Shown: positions 49,860 through 62,529 of the stretch, piece after piece
Numbering within the stretch: the stretch's first letter is position 1
Layout of the letters: the number at the start of each line of letters is the position of its first letter
Program-made: the position numbers and the translations under genes
The notes under the pieces: model-generated
What the model was told of the DNA's origin: nothing
Database searches by the model: none
Seen by the model: only the letters and a program-made list of their open reading frames with translations
DNA from: Gonocerus acuteangulatus
Lineage: Eukaryota > Arthropoda > Insecta > Hemiptera > Coreidae
DNA: 64,000 bases
Assembly: GCA_946811695.1 (NCBI GenBank)
Contig: OX328125.1
Coordinates: 36,756,734 to 36,820,733, forward strand
Direction of reading: 5' to 3'

Positions 49860-50400
49860 TAAAGAGCCTTAAAATATCTTCTCGTTCCATCAGGTCATCC
49901 TAATTCTCGGTTAGGTTCCTTGTTCAGTTATTGGACCAAAAGTCTTTCTCTCAAATTTCCTTTTGAGTATCCTGAAGGCTTTCAGGTAGGCTACATTAAG
50001 CGCTATGGCTTTTGTGTAGTCGTACAAGGCGGACCTGATAAGGGATTTTTATAGCTTGATTTTAGTGCGTTTTGATAGTTGCGCTGATTAGAACCATCTT
50101 AACAGGCCACAGTAAGCTTCGTTGTCGCAAGTAATTCTTCGTCTAATTTCGTCACTTACCTTATTCTCGCTGTTTATTTCAGCGCCTAGGTCTGTAAAGC
50201 CACAATGCAAACGTATAACTACTGTATCTATGATTAAGTGTTCTACTTACATCTGATTTTGATGCTACCATGTATTTGTTTTGGGAATAATTTATCTCTA
50301 GACCTGAGCTCACGTCTGTAGTTAAAATATATTTTCTTACTCTAAACGTAACCAAAACGTTAAAATGAAGCAAACTGAAATACTTAAAAGTTATTTAGTA
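49860..50400 (-). pseudogene. LINE reverse-transcriptase fragment, broken
   Basis: Reverse frames read 'SSGLEINYSQNKYM', then after a frame change 'GFTDLGAEINSENKVSDEIR', 'RRITCDNEAYCGLL', 'KRTKIKL', 'KSLIRSALYDYTKAIALNVA' and 'FERKTFGPITEQGT'. These follow the thumb and C-terminal part of arthropod non-LTR reverse transcriptases (I..R...GN.AY..L......S..TK..LYK.LIRP.L.YG). At least two stops and one frameshift. Confidence 0.75.
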
Positions 50401-50649
50401 AATGGCTGATTGTTGTAAGGAACAGTAAGTCAATTTCCAGGTAGTATATCTGCCTCTACTTCTATTTGGGTATTAAATGGGCCCTTAGCATCTTGAATTT
50501 GAAGGGTACTACTTTAGTAATAGTAGTAAGTAGCTTTGGCACTAGATACTTGGCAATACTTAAACTGATTTATTCTTTAATATATAATATATTCAGAAGT
50601 CTGTTCATTTTTATTAGACAAGATTGAGAATTGTATTCCCTTACTCACA

Positions 50650-50842
50650 ACGTCCATTATAATTATCACAGAATTTTACGACGGGTTATCTATAGGTCAC
50701 CACCCTTTTCTAGCTAGCATAGGGCTGATGCGTTTTCTTTTTTCCAAAGAAAAGCCACCACCCCTAGTGGGAATCGAACCCACGACCCTTGGCACGGAGT
50801 ATTAAGTGCTCACGCCTTAACACTCACGGCCACTGAACCTCC
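50650..50842 (-). mobile_element. SINE family S3, well preserved
   Basis: Reverse strand: GGAGGTTCAGTGGCCGTGAG, B box 'CGTGGGTTCGATTCCCACTA', 'GGTGGTGGCTTTTC' and tail with 'GATAACCCGTCG'. Confidence 0.88.
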
Positions 50843-51530
50843 AAAAATGTTAGAAAAATATGTTTTAAAATTATTTCTGCATAATATCTGTAAGAATCCT
50901 TCTTGGTTCCTAAATCATTCAGATCTTATTAGAGTCCTTCTGAGATTCTGATTTCCTATGCATACAGATTGCAACCATTCCTAACATACATGACTGATGG
51001 ACTGTGTCAGGTACATTCATAATTGACACCCATTTTCAAACATTGTGCCATTTCATTACCAATTGTTTCCTTTATGCTTAGATGCTCTACAAAACAATCA
51101 CAACGGCTTCAAACATCACTGCCGATCGAAACACCATTATGTCTAGAATAGGTTTCTTCCTCCCTATAGGTTTCTTTGGCCCCTAGAAATATATAACGGC
51201 AAGAAAAGTACGAAAACGCTTGTGTAAGCTCTTGAGAAATCTCTAAGATGACCTAAGGATTTCTCGTTTTGATATTGAGCAAGTTCCAAGTTGTTTTAGC
51301 GTCGATATTAACCCCGGCATCCTTGGTCAATGCAACCCTCCATGCCCGTCCTCCCATTCATAACTTCTCATACATCCTTCCTCCCCTACTCGCCTTTACT
51401 ATTCAAACCTATACTTCAACCGTTTTCAGCACCCTCTGAAAGAATGTAGCTATTTAGGTTGGACTCATGAGAGAACTTCTTCAAATCTCTATCGATACTA
51501 CCTACATGACCCCTGTTAATATATATAAGT

Positions 51531-51838
51531 TCAACTATATCAGTGCTGATATTACGTTCCATGAAATTAAAATATTATTTTACGTTTGATTGTAAAAGTT
51601 TGTGAATTATTTACACGTAATTTAATAAACAGGAGAAACAAAAAACTAAATTTTATTAGCTTTCATTGAAAAAAAAAAAAAAAATCATTGAAATCGGTTA
51701 AGATTTGGAGGCTGTAGCCTTTTTGACACACGAAAAGTAGTTTGGCCCCACTGTGCGGCGGCAGGAATTTTCTTATCCCACGGCTCGTTGGGAAAGTTCC
51801 TCGCTGCACCCTGGATGTCGGCTCTAATGTTCTAGATG
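51531..51838 (+). repeat. Module A, copy 1
   Basis: Starts 'ATATCAGTGCTGATATTACG', includes 'GGTTAAGATTTGGAGGCTGT', then a SINE-S1 body ('GCGGCAGGAATTTTCTTATC', 'CTCGCTGCACCCTGGATGTC'). Confidence 0.85.
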
Positions 51839-52187
51839 AATATGAATTTTAAAATTTTTTGCAATACTATGGCTACTTAAATGACTGCATTTTTGTAAAG
51901 TGTGTACTTATGTTAAACTATGAAAAAATTTCCAGATCAAAATCTTTATTGATACCGGAAATATTATATTTTTTGTAAATATTAGTCATTTACCGCAAGC
52001 GAATCTGTGAAACCAAATTATCACAATATTAATATTTTAAAAATTGGTTTAAAGGAAAAGTATATAGCCTAGAACAATAAAACTTCACAGGTATTCTTAG
52101 GGCATAAGTATAAGCAAATGTGCAAAGTTTCAGGAAAATATAAAATCATGGGTGACATGACCTGGGTGATTTCACATGGAATGACCC

Positions 52188-52398
52188 AGGAGAAACAAAA
52201 AACTAAATTTTATTAGCTTTCATTGAAAAAAAAATCATTGAAATCGGTTAAGGTTTGGAGGCTGTAGCCTTTTTGACACACGAAAAGCAATTTAGCTCCA
52301 CTGTGCGGCGGCAGGAATTTTCTTATCCCACGGCTCGTTGGGAAAGTTCCTCGCTGCACCCTGGATGTCGGCACTAATGTTCTAGACGTCAAGGCGCC

Positions 52399-52460
<62 letters not shown>
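52188..52460 (+). repeat. Module A, copy 2, ending in hairpin module and poly(A)
   Basis: Repeats 51631-51836, then runs through the hairpin (52371-52398) into about 60 A. Confidence 0.88.
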
Positions 52461-52463
<3 letters not shown>

Positions 52464-52470
52464 AATGATT

Positions 52471-53003
52471 AGGTGAGTTCTATTGCTTTAAATTTATTAT
52501 TTTAATGCCTTTATAAAGTGATTGAATTTGATTTTTTGATTCAAACGTTCTTAAATCCAAAACATAGTGGAGCAAAATAGTTTAGGAGATGTTTATTAAG
52601 TTATTAAACCGATAAAACCCTTGTTTTTCGTCACTTTTCTGCCAATAACGTTGAAAGTATGCCCGTAATGAAAAAAATAGTTGATATAAACGTTGTAGAG
52701 GATTAAATTTACTTTCCAAAAAGTACCTTTAAATGCCTAAAATGTTAATAGGAATGGAGCATTCCTCTAATAGGAATGGAGCATTCCAAAAACTACCTAT
52801 TGTTTTTGAAGTTTTTAGAAAAGTTTATTATCAACGTGATCTACGCTTCAGTAAAACTCAATAAACATTTCCTAAACTATTTTTGCTCCACCTAGTTTTG
52901 GATTTCAGAACGTTTGAAGAAAAAATCAAATTCAATCACTTTATAAAGGCCTTTACTTTATAAAGGCATTAAAATAACAAATTTAAAGCAATAGAGCTCA
53001 CCT
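52471..53003. mobile_element. Module B: MITE with about 110-bp inverted ends
   Basis: Starts AGGTGAGTTCTATTGC and ends GCAATAGAGCTCACCT, with the inverted similarity reaching about 110 bp inward. Flanked by AATGATT on both sides. No coding frame. Confidence 0.8.
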
Positions 53004-53039
53004 AATGATTACAAATTCGTATTAATTATTTTTGTGTTG

Positions 53040-53291
53040 GAATAATTTTTTTTGTTTTTTTCTTTTTTACGGCGCCTTGATATCAAGCCATTAGTGCCGA
53101 CATCCAGGGTGCAGCGAGGAATTTTCCCAAAGAGCCATTTTATTTGCTTTCATTTTTTAAAAAAATGCATTCAAACCGGTTATAAGATTTGGAGGCTGTA
53201 GTCTTTTTTGAAACACGAAAAGTAGTTTGGCCCCACTGTGCGGCGGCAGGAATTTTCTTATCCTACGGCTCGTTGGGAAAATTCCTCGCTG
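53040..53291. repeat. S1 tail (minus) joined to module A copy 3 (plus, truncated)
   Basis: 53060-53130 is an inverted S1 3' end with hairpin and poly(A). 53131-53291 is module A from 'GGTTATAAGATTTGGAGGCT' to 'TTCCTCGCTG'. Confidence 0.7.
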
Positions 53292-53295
53292 TTAG

Positions 53296-53683
53296 TTGGA
53301 GCAAAAATAGTTAAGGAAATGTTTACTAAGTTTTACTGAAGTGTAGATCACGTTCATAATAAACTTTTCTAAAAACTTCAAAAACAATAGGTAGTTTTTG
53401 GAATGCTCCATTCCTATTAACATTTCAGGCATTTAAAAGTACTTTTTGGAAAGTAAATTTAATCCTCTACAACGTTTATATCAACTATTTTTTTCATTAC
53501 GGGCCTAGTTTCTACGTTATTGGCAGAAAAGTGACGAAAAACAAGGGTTTTATCGGTTTAATAACTTAATAAACTATTTTTGCTCCACTATGTTTTGGAT
53601 TTAAGAACGTTTGAATCAAAAAATCAAATTCAATCACTTTATAAAAGCATTAAAATAATAAATTTAATACAATAACCTCACCT
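53296..53683 (-). mobile_element. Module B, inverted second copy
   Basis: Inverse of 52471 to about 52870, ending CCTCACCT, with one terminal arm deleted. Confidence 0.82.
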
Positions 53684-53692
53684 AATCATTAG

Positions 53693-53695
<3 letters not shown>

Positions 53696-53726
<31 letters not shown>

Positions 53727-53996
53727 GGTGCCTTGACAACGAGCCGTGGGATAAGAAAATTCCTGCCGCCGCACAGTGGGGCTAAATTACTTTTCGTGTT
53801 TCAAAAAGGCTACAGCCTCCAAATCTTAACCGATTTCAATGATTTTTTTTTTTTTTTTCAATGAAAGCTAATAAAATTTAGTTTTTTGTTTCTCCTGTTT
53901 ATTAAATTACGTGTAAATAATTCACAAACTTTTACAATCAAACGTAAAATAATATTTTAATTTCATGGAACGTAATATCAGCACTGCTATAGATGA
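53696..53996 (-). repeat. Module A, inverted copy 4
   Basis: Poly(T) at 53696-53724, 'CGAGCCGTGGGATAAGAAAA', and on to 'CGTAATATCAGCACTGCTAT', the mirror of copy 1. Confidence 0.85.
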
Positions 53997-54149
53997 AATT
54001 AAACTTTGAAACCCTGATTAGACTTGGAAAAAATTAAACTTTATTATCAACTCATTCTAAAATTACATTATTTCAATAATTCTCTTTCTTGAATTATGAT
54101 AAATATACGTTTTAAAGACTTCAGTCTGATTTTTTCCAAGTCTAATCAG

Positions 54150-54490
54150 GGTTTGAATGTTTAATTTCAACGATATCAGTGCTGATATTAAGTTAGATAA
54201 AAAATAAAATATTTTTCCATGTTTGATTGTTAAAGTTTGTGAATTTTTTACACGCAATTTAATAAACAGTGGAAACAAAAAAAAATCTGGTCTGACAAAG
54301 CTGTTCTAAATTTTATTAGTTTTCATTTTACAAAAATCATTGAAATCAGTTAAGATTTGGAGGCTGTAGCCTTTTTGAAACACGAAAATAGTTTGGTCCC
54401 ACGGTTCGTTGGGAAAATTCCTCGCTGCACCCTGGATGTCGGCACTAATGGCCTAGATGTCAAAGCGCCGTAAAAAAACAAAAAAAAAAT
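54150..54490 (+). repeat. Module A, copy 5, with hairpin end
   Basis: Starts 'GATATCAGTGCTGATATTAA', ends in hairpin 54448-54472 and an A-rich tail. Confidence 0.8.
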
Positions 54491-54531
54491 TCGTCCAACA
54501 CGAAAATAATTACTACAAAATTCTAATCATT

Positions 54532-54838
54532 AGGTGAGTTCAATTGCTTTAAATTTATTATTTTAATTATAAAGTAATTGAATTTGATTTTTTCTTCAAA
54601 CATGTTTATTAAGTTTTACTGAAGCGTAGAACACGTTGATAATAAACTTTTCTGAAAACTTAAAAAACATAAGTGTGTTTTGCTCCATTCCTATTAAAAT
54701 TTTAGGAATTTAAAGGTACTTTTTAGAAAATAAATTTAATCCTCTACAACGTTTATATCAACTACTTTTTTTATTAAGGGCATAGTTTCTACGTTATTGG
54801 CAGAAAAGGGACGAAAAACAAGGGTTTTATCGGTTTTT
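54532..54838 (+). mobile_element. Module B, third copy, truncated
   Basis: AGGTGAGTTCAATTGC start; internal 'CAACGTTTATATCAACTA' and 'ACAAGGGTTTTATCGGTTT' shared with the other two copies. Confidence 0.8.
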
Positions 54839-54859
54839 GGCAATTTGTTACTCATTGGT

Positions 54860-55600
54860 GCGCTTATCCACCGGCAGATGCTTTTTGAAGGGAAATTCCC
54901 GCGAAAAAAATCGTAACGCTTACGTTTTCGAGTTCATATGTTTGCGAGTGCTCGTTTTAGAGGTTTCTTAACGTAGAAAAACGAATGAAACCATTTTTAA
55001 AGCGATGTATGTAACCGTTGTCGAGAAACTTTGAAACACCTACTTTTCCAAACTTTTTTTCAGTTTGGGAATTCAGAAACGAGATATGAACGGAACCACG
55101 CTAGGATGACGCAGTTCCTTGTTCCAGTTTTTTGTTTTATCGCAACGAAACTCTAAAATGTCGAAAAACTAAATCCGTCCGAAAGAGGGGTTTACTCCGG
55201 ACCCAAAATACTAATTTTCCCACACTGGTCGTAATTTCCGTTGTATTGTCACGAAACACGGTATACGTCGTGAGTACCTGAAGAGAAAGGTGTGTTTTAA
55301 AAATAAACTACATCGGCTCATTTGAAGTTGGGAAACGATTGAACGAGTTCGTTAACCAACGAAATTGGTCCACCTAGATGGACGTTTACTCCAAGAACAA
55401 ATTAATCATTTGCCCATAACTTGTAACGCAACTCGGTAAACGTCTAAAGATAGAAAAATGCTTTAAAAATAAACTAAATTGGATCTTTAGAAGTTACTCT
55501 CTATTCTGTTCAAATTGAATCAAGCCGCCTAACCTGGTCGGGCATAGATTGTTTATTCTACCACTAGGAGCGCTGAACAGGGACCCAGTAACCGGTTTCT
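54860..55600 (+). repeat. R1 and R2 repeat blocks
   Basis: R1 lead ('ATCGTAACGCTTACGTTTTC'), 'CTAGGATGACGCAGTTCC', then R2 blocks ('GTTTACTCCGGACCCAAAAT') and 'TACCACTAGGAGCGCTGAAC'. Shows that R1 and R2 can be adjacent parts of one larger family. Confidence 0.6.
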
Positions 55601-57740
55601 CTGTTCTTATGATTGTACCTTAGTATGTTCTCTTTTTACATGTGGACCCTTTTATTATTCGTTTAAATCATTAAACAAAAATTTGATGTTTATGTGTATT
55701 TATTATGTAGTGTAATACCTGCATACACTCCAGAAAAAATATTAATACTTAATAAAAATATGAAAAATTCAATGAGCTCTAAAAGAACAAAACAATTATT
55801 TTTTTTTTCTATTTAAGGTTTTGCGGCTTCCAACTCCAACTGTAGGGTTTTCACAATCCGGTTACTAACATGGGGAATAACCCCCATTTGCTAGGTTTTT
55901 TATAGGTTTGATAAAGCAACCGGTATAAATGAAAGCTGTACACTTTTAGTAAATTTCCTTCGCACTGAAGAAACCATTCGGAATTTATCCGTTTTATGTT
56001 TAAAAATAAATGAGCCCTCTTGGCCTTAAATTAAATTTGGAATAATGAAAATCAGGTATTCACAACCAAACTCGTGTTACTGATGAAATATTGTGACACT
56101 TTAATAAAATATTCAATGGTTATTTGCGTCACTCATCAAACTTTACTGTTAAAACTATATCGATTTCGTGAAATATTAAATAAATTCTATCCTTTTTTTA
56201 TAACTGCATGTTACGAGAAATTTATTAACTATGAACTGTATCTTACCTGTGTTGCAAAATTATTTTAATATGGTCATGATGCTTGATTTACACTTTTCTC
56301 ATGGTGACTCTTAATATTGTTATCTCACCTACTTCAGGTTGATCCATCAGGCTGTGTGAAGGGTGGATACCATTGTCTTGCGCGCTGAAGAATATACAGC
56401 CAATCTGGAATTTCCGAAAGGTCCCCTTGTGATTCGGATATTTTGGATAGGAGTTAAGTTCGATTGTTATATGGTCTGGAATTGTATTACATTGATATAC
56501 ACAATGTCCTGCAGACATCCTGCTGAAATTTTTATCTTGACCCTTTTACAAAGTTACTTGTCTTAAATTCTTCGTGTCTGAAACAAGTACATGAGTAGGA
56601 GACAATAACGTAATTGTTCTGGCTATTGGCATCTCAGAAATGGCAATAATGAAAAGTAATTTATGCAAATAAACCAAAATTTTAGACAGACTGAGATTTG
56701 AATGTATTAAAACTCTGCAAACACCACTATGTGATCCAGAATGTTCCGCCATTGGCGCGTTCCTAATTCCTCTATCGGGCTACATATAAAAGACAGAAGA
56801 CCTTTTTCATCCAAAGGAGCGAACCCCTCAGCTAGTCCCCAGAGTTTTGAAAAAAAACAAAAACAAAAAAACTGTAGATACTTGAATCATTCTAATTTCT
56901 GTATCATTTTAGAAGTATGTTTTGTGCTGAGTCAAATGAGACCACTTCTAATTCCACTCAATGTTCATTTTGGAGGATAAACGGTATCCTATTTAAATAA
57001 GTCACATTTTACTAAATGGGTCAAGAGATGTATAAAATTCTTAATGTACTTTTGAGTGCTGAGCCGAATAAAGTAACAGCCAATATGATACTGTTAACTG
57101 TGCTCAACGTAATCCTGTTTATTTTTAAAATTTGCAGTAATAACGAAGAAATCTAACAGTTCCACAGGAAATAGTAGGTGGATGTCATTGTTAATGTTCA
57201 GTTTCTCGCTACATTAACTCTCTGCAGGAAATAATAATTTCGTTTCTCGTAAAATGTTTACAAGGAAAATATCTCTTCAGTCGCGTCGCTAATTGACATA
57301 TTTATTTTAGGCTGCGTTCAAATATGGACGAATATGGCGATGTTTATAGGATAGCAATTTCAATACATGCACCTTCAGGTAAACCTATGCGGAGACCATT
57401 GCTCGGTACCGCGTTTTTTTTTTTTCTTCATCAAATAAACTAAGGATAATTGAGTTTATTACAAATATCTTCTCGACCTGAATGCACCATTTCATGGTAC
57501 ATTTTGTAAAAAAGGAATAGCTTTTAAAACCTTCTTACGTATATTCATTAGACTTCCTGGGTATTCCAATCTTTCAGCAATAAAATAAGTGCTATATAAT
57601 ATTGTCCTACTTTTCACTAAAGACTATCAAATTTCTACATTTGGGGAAAATGGTCACCAACAAGATGTTTTGGGATCAGAACTAGTAACAAAATGGAAAG
57701 CTATATTAGAGCAATATAGGAATATGTAAGTAGGTATTAA
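55601..57740. other. Stretch without recognisable genes or repeats
   Basis: Several short open frames, none with motif or splice support. Confidence 0.4.
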
Positions 57741-57742
57741 AA

Positions 57743-57907
57743 ATGTTAGTTGAAACGCTATTGAACTCCTTGGATTTAGAGTTATTTCCCCTCCCGGCAC
57801 CACTGTGCTGCGGCGTAAAGGCAAATGTTAGTTGAAACGCTATTGAACTCCTTCGATTTAGAGTTTTTTTCCCCTCCCGGCACCACTGTGCTGCGGCGTA
57901 AAGCCAA
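57743..57907 (+). repeat. Tandem duplication, two copies of 82/83 bp
   Basis: 'ATGTTAGTTGAAACGCTATT' to 'CACTGTGCTGCGGCGTAAAG' occurs twice with three differences (G/C and an extra T). Recent event. Confidence 0.95.
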
Positions 57908-58799
57908 ATGTTATCATTATCATATAACGCTGGGAGTAGGTATTGCTTCTATTGCCAATCTTATAGATCTAAGAATTCTGTATCCACCTCTGATACATTC
58001 ATCATAACATGTACTATTAAAGGGTAGGTGTTTGGACCTTGTTGAACATTCTTACCAATCTAATACATATAAACTAGTTTTTAACTTCTTGTTTCAAAAT
58101 GGGATCGAGAATCATAAAACCTTGAACAATGAGAATGAGAAACCGACTCTACTGTGGTTGGATTTAAACCAAATCCTCTTGAGTCACTAACGAGCGGCGA
58201 TATCTTTTTAAAAAATACCACTTTCTTATTCAACATTTAAAAGAAAAATTGACTTGATTTTCCAAAAATGTACGGAAAATATGACTTTATATGAGCCTAG
58301 GGCTTTGACATGAAATGAAGTACTGATCCCGACGCGATAAGGGCTCTATATGAAATTTCCTATCACATTTGCTTGAACAGCTGCTTGATTAACAGGGTTA
58401 GTTATTTTTAGGATTATATTTGAGTTCAAACGGATAGCGGCTTTCATAGTAAAGTTTCCTATTAATAGTTACACCTTTGATTCTGTAATTTTTTATGTAC
58501 TAGATTTCTTGCCTGACCAATCCCGTGATAAAAAGTTTAGGAAAGTCCAAAGACATTAGTTGTACATCCTAATAGTATTATTATTGGCTCGGGTATCCAT
58601 AATAAGTTACTATTAATCGTTTTCTGAATGGTTAAAGACATTACGATTGTCGAACAATCTTATCCTAAAGAGACATGTTGTCCTAATCACTTCCCAATTC
58701 AAGTAAAAAAGGGCTCATCAATTTTAATAACGTTTGCGGATAAGAGCAGATAATTATTTACCTTCAGTAAATACTTGTTTATGTTTTTTATTTTTTTTT

Positions 58800-59640
58800 T
58801 AATTCTCGTTTTTAAGCACTTTCCTCCGAAGGAAAGTAGCTATTGAGGTTGGACTCATGACGGAATTTTTGAAAAATTTCTTCAAATCTTTATCGATCCT
58901 ACCTAGTAGACACCGAAAATGACCCCCGTTAAAATTTATATATATATGTGTGTGTGTGTCTGTTAACACGATAGCGGCCAGAGTTTTTGTTTTTTCGTCA
59001 CGAAACTTGGTATATAGCATTCAATTAGCAAACGATTGAGCGAGTTCGTTAACCACCAAAGTCGTTCCACCGGAAGGGGGGGGGTTTACCCCGAACCCAA
59101 AACACTAATTTGACTATGTCAGCCGTAATATTTGTTATATTTCAACGAAACTTGGTATTCGTAGTGGTAATATAGAGAGAAAAGTGAGATATAAAAATGA
59201 ACTAAATCGGTTCATTAGAAGGGGGGGGGGGGTTTACTCCGGACCCACAATACCAATTCGCCACTACCAGCCGTGATTTTTGGTATATTTCGACGAAACT
59301 CGGTATTCGTAGTGGTAATCCACAGGTAAATATGTGTTGTAAAAATAAACTAAATCGGTTCATTAGAAGGGGGGGTTTGCTCCGGACCCAAATTCCTAAT
59401 ATACTCATACCGGTCGTAATTTCTGCTGTATTGTAACGAAACGCGGTATGCGTCGTAGGTAACTCATGAGAAAGAAGTGTTGTAAAAATGAGCTGAATCG
59501 GTCAATCGGAAAGCGGGGGTCTAATTTGTAATATATTTCAATAGAAAAGCCCGCCAAACGTAGGTTCACAAAGCCGCCGCAAGGAGCGCTTTCTACCACT
59601 AGAGTGACTGTATCCTGTTCCTGCGTTAGATCAAAATACG
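58800..59640 (+). repeat. Modular repeat R2, longest copy with tandem blocks
   Basis: Start module 'GCACTTTCCTCCGAAGGAAA' and 'CAAATCTTTATCGATCCTAC', (TG)n, then four blocks beginning near 59084, 59230, 59372 and 59510, each with a G-run, 'TTTACTCCGGACCCA' and 'CGAAACTCGGTATTCG'. Ends 'CTACCACTAGAGTGACTGTA'. Confidence 0.7.
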
Positions 59641-60365
59641 ATAATATGAGGTTTTTTGTATTTATTACGTAGTGTAGTAGGTACCATGTGTAAACATAAC
59701 TCTGGAAGCAAATTAATAATTGATCAGTTACTCATTACAAATTTAAAAGAGAACTATTCATGTTTTTATTTTATTTATGTAGGATGTTTTAAGCAAATGG
59801 TTCTGGAAAGCAGTCTACACTACCCAAATTCTGAGGAAAGTGCTTAGTTATGCAGCTCCTGCTTGACGGACTTTTATTCTCTCTTTTTGAACACATGTTC
59901 AATGGCCTCCGCTAGAATGTCTCGTAGTTTTACTTTGTCCTCGTCATGTTGTTTTTGTCGTAAATTAAAAAACATCGTCACTCAAATTTCACAACCGCAT
60001 AAGTCAATTTTCCTAACTTCTCAGGAGAGCAATAAAACTGTAATGATCTGTAACTTGGAAAAATGCAATTCGCAAAAGATGCGATGCATAAAACCAATAA
60101 TAATAATAACCTGCAACTTATGAGAATTTCCGACTTAAGACATATTATCGGTAAAATTTAAAAGAAAAACCTTGTCTCAATGACCTAAAATAGATGAGAG
60201 GTATACGCGGTTACGCGGAAGTAATATTCAATTTTAGCGCGTTCTATTGATTTTTTTTAAACATCTATTACCATCATGTCCGGTAGATAACAAGGATTCT
60301 AAAGATACCAATTACTCAATTTCGCTAAAACTCGACTTACGCGGTTGGGAAATTTGAACGACGAT

Positions 60366-60566
60366 ATCGCACTAGTATTTCTAAAGTCACAAAACTCAAA
60401 AATCGGCTTTTTTCAGTTAAGACTATGAAAGACATGGCAAATATATCTTTATGAACACTCAAAACTGTATGAACCTAGCCTCAGGACTAGAGGGCACTAG
60501 TGGCCACCAATCTTGTCTCAATGCTATGCCCCCTACATAGGCAAGATTGGCACATTTTCAGTTCAG
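60366..60566 (+). repeat. Dispersed repeat, copy 2
   Basis: Partner of 45617-45826. Confidence 0.75.
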
Positions 60567-60569
60567 TTT

Positions 60570-61460
60570 TTTTTAAGTTTTGTCATTCTCTGTGATATTC
60601 TCTAATGTTAAAATAAGATTATTACAAACTGTCCACTTGTATTTTGTTTTTGCTTTTTAAAGTAATTCACTGCAGTTGTTGGGATTAGGAATAGAACCCA
60701 CAACCTCACGGTATAATTCGCTCTTTTGATTTTTTATTTAGGCTTCCTTAAAGCATTAATACTCGCACCATATCATTATAGAAGAAACCAACACATACAG
60801 AGGTAGGCTTTGATAAAAATACGATACTAAAATTGAATACAACATACTTTAAGTTGAAGATTTTTATCATAATTATTGTATAAAAATTCAGCGAAACAAA
60901 ACTAAACTTAAAAGCCAATAGGAGTTAAGATGTCTGACTTGTCATAACAGGAACTGCTATATCAGAAGAGATTAGTGCATTAGTAGTATGTGATAATGTC
61001 GAATAGCCTTGGGAATGGGAGACAACCTTCCTAAACCCCTCTATTATTTTTTACGCTCAACAGATGTCGTTCGTATGGTAGTGTTCCACTTGACACCACA
61101 TGTGGCGCTTGTATTCTCTCCGGATAAACCATACATACAAGATATAAATAAATCTACGTTTGCATAGAACATTTTCATTGTAGTATCCTGTATGCTGTCT
61201 TTATATTAAATTATTTCTTATTTTTTCAAATCCCTCTTGAATGCCTTGTTATGAATTTATTATGAAGGATGGCTTTAGAAGTTAGACATAATGACCGTAG
61301 CTTATAAGTGTGTATAATTCGATTAGATGTCCCATCAAGGGTCCTATGATGGATTGTTGAAAGGTTACAACTTACTTAAATAATGTGGCTGCTTTTTTAG
61401 CAATCAGTCCGCAAAGTCAACGCCTACTTCAAATCTTTATCGATCCTACCTACTATATTC
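60570..61460. other. Stretch without recognisable features
   Basis: No exon, SINE or inverted repeat recognised. Confidence 0.4.
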
Positions 61461-61464
61461 CAAT

Positions 61465-61800
61465 GATGACCCACAATTTATAAATATAAATATAAAGTGT
61501 CGAGCCAGGGTTTTTATTTTTCGGCACGAAACTTGGTTTAGAGCAATCCCCTTCCAAACGATCTACATAACGGACCCAAATTACTAATTTGCCCATACCG
61601 GCCGTAATTATTGTTAAATTGTAACAAAACCGGGAAAACGTCGTGGGTACCTTTAGGTTCCTCCCCCCCCCCTTTAGGGAAGGATGTGTTTTAAAAGTAA
61701 ACTAAATCGGCTCATTAGAAGTGAGAACAGAAGCAATTCTGTTCAAATTGGAATAAGCCACCTTCCACCGGTACTATGGGCGCCCAACAGCAGCAGTGTT
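61465..61800 (+). repeat. Modular repeat R2, partial
   Basis: 'CTTTATCGATCCTACCTACT', 'CGGACCCAAATTACTAATTT', 'AAACTAAATCGGCTCATTAG'. Confidence 0.65.
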
Positions 61801-61954
61801 GCATGCGGTTTCTGCGTTGTTATAATTGCAGGATGTCCTCTTATTGCATGCATATGCTTTTATTGCTGGGTTACCAATAGTAATCCTTGACGGAGGAGTT
61901 CTTGACGGACCCTCTGATCTTCTGATGTATAACTTCAGAATCTCGCCCCGGGTT

Positions 61955-62480
61955 CGTTACTTCTGTATAGCGCATTCTTGCGCTCTTCTTGCGAGTACCG
62001 TGCAATCACAGGTTATATGTACAGGTGTTTCCTCCTCTATCCCACACATCCTGCATAGGGAGGTTGTAACCTGACCCATGTTATGTAGATATTTGTTCAT
62101 ACTTGGATGACCTATGTAAAGAGCACCAGAGTCCCTTATAGCCTTCCTATGTAAGGACAAAATTGTCTTTGTTCGTTACTTATCTATCCTACATAAGAAA
62201 CGCTTTAAATTTGTTTGCGTGTAGATACTTTGCCAAAAGCCTAGCTTTTCAGTCTTCGCCCAGTCACCAATAATTTCTTTGGCTAGGTTTAGAGATATTC
62301 CACAGGCTGTTGCTGGAGAGGGGTTCTTTGGTCCTCTGTCTTGCCATTTGGTCTGAATCATTATTTCCAATTTCTTCATCTAAACGATCTAGCATGTTCC
62401 TGTATTCATCTTGGACTTAATGCTGTTGCCCTCGAGAGCTATTGCTGCCTAGCTATCTGTGTATAGATTTGACTAGGGTT
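61955..62480 (-). pseudogene. LINE RNase H domain and zinc-knuckle tail, broken
   Basis: From right to left: 'NLYTDS*AAIALEGNSIKSK' (RNase H second catalytic region, with a stop where Gln is usual), 'EEIGNNDSDQMARQRTKEPL' (the GN..AD..A motif), then a frameshift near 62320, 'EIIGDWAKTEKLGFWQSIYT', an in-frame stop at 62176-62178, and 'MNKYLHNMG' with 'CRMCGIEEETPVHITCDC'. Order and spacing match the 3' end of RNase-H-bearing arthropod LINEs. Inactive. Confidence 0.8.
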
Positions 62481-62529
62481 TAGAATTAAGTTATATGTTT
62501 AGAAAAACAAAAGTATTATGTTTGAGTGA

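Noticed and set aside
50750..50842. tRNA gene candidate on the minus strand
   Set aside because: Same sequence heads the S3 SINE family in many copies and is not a foldable tRNA.
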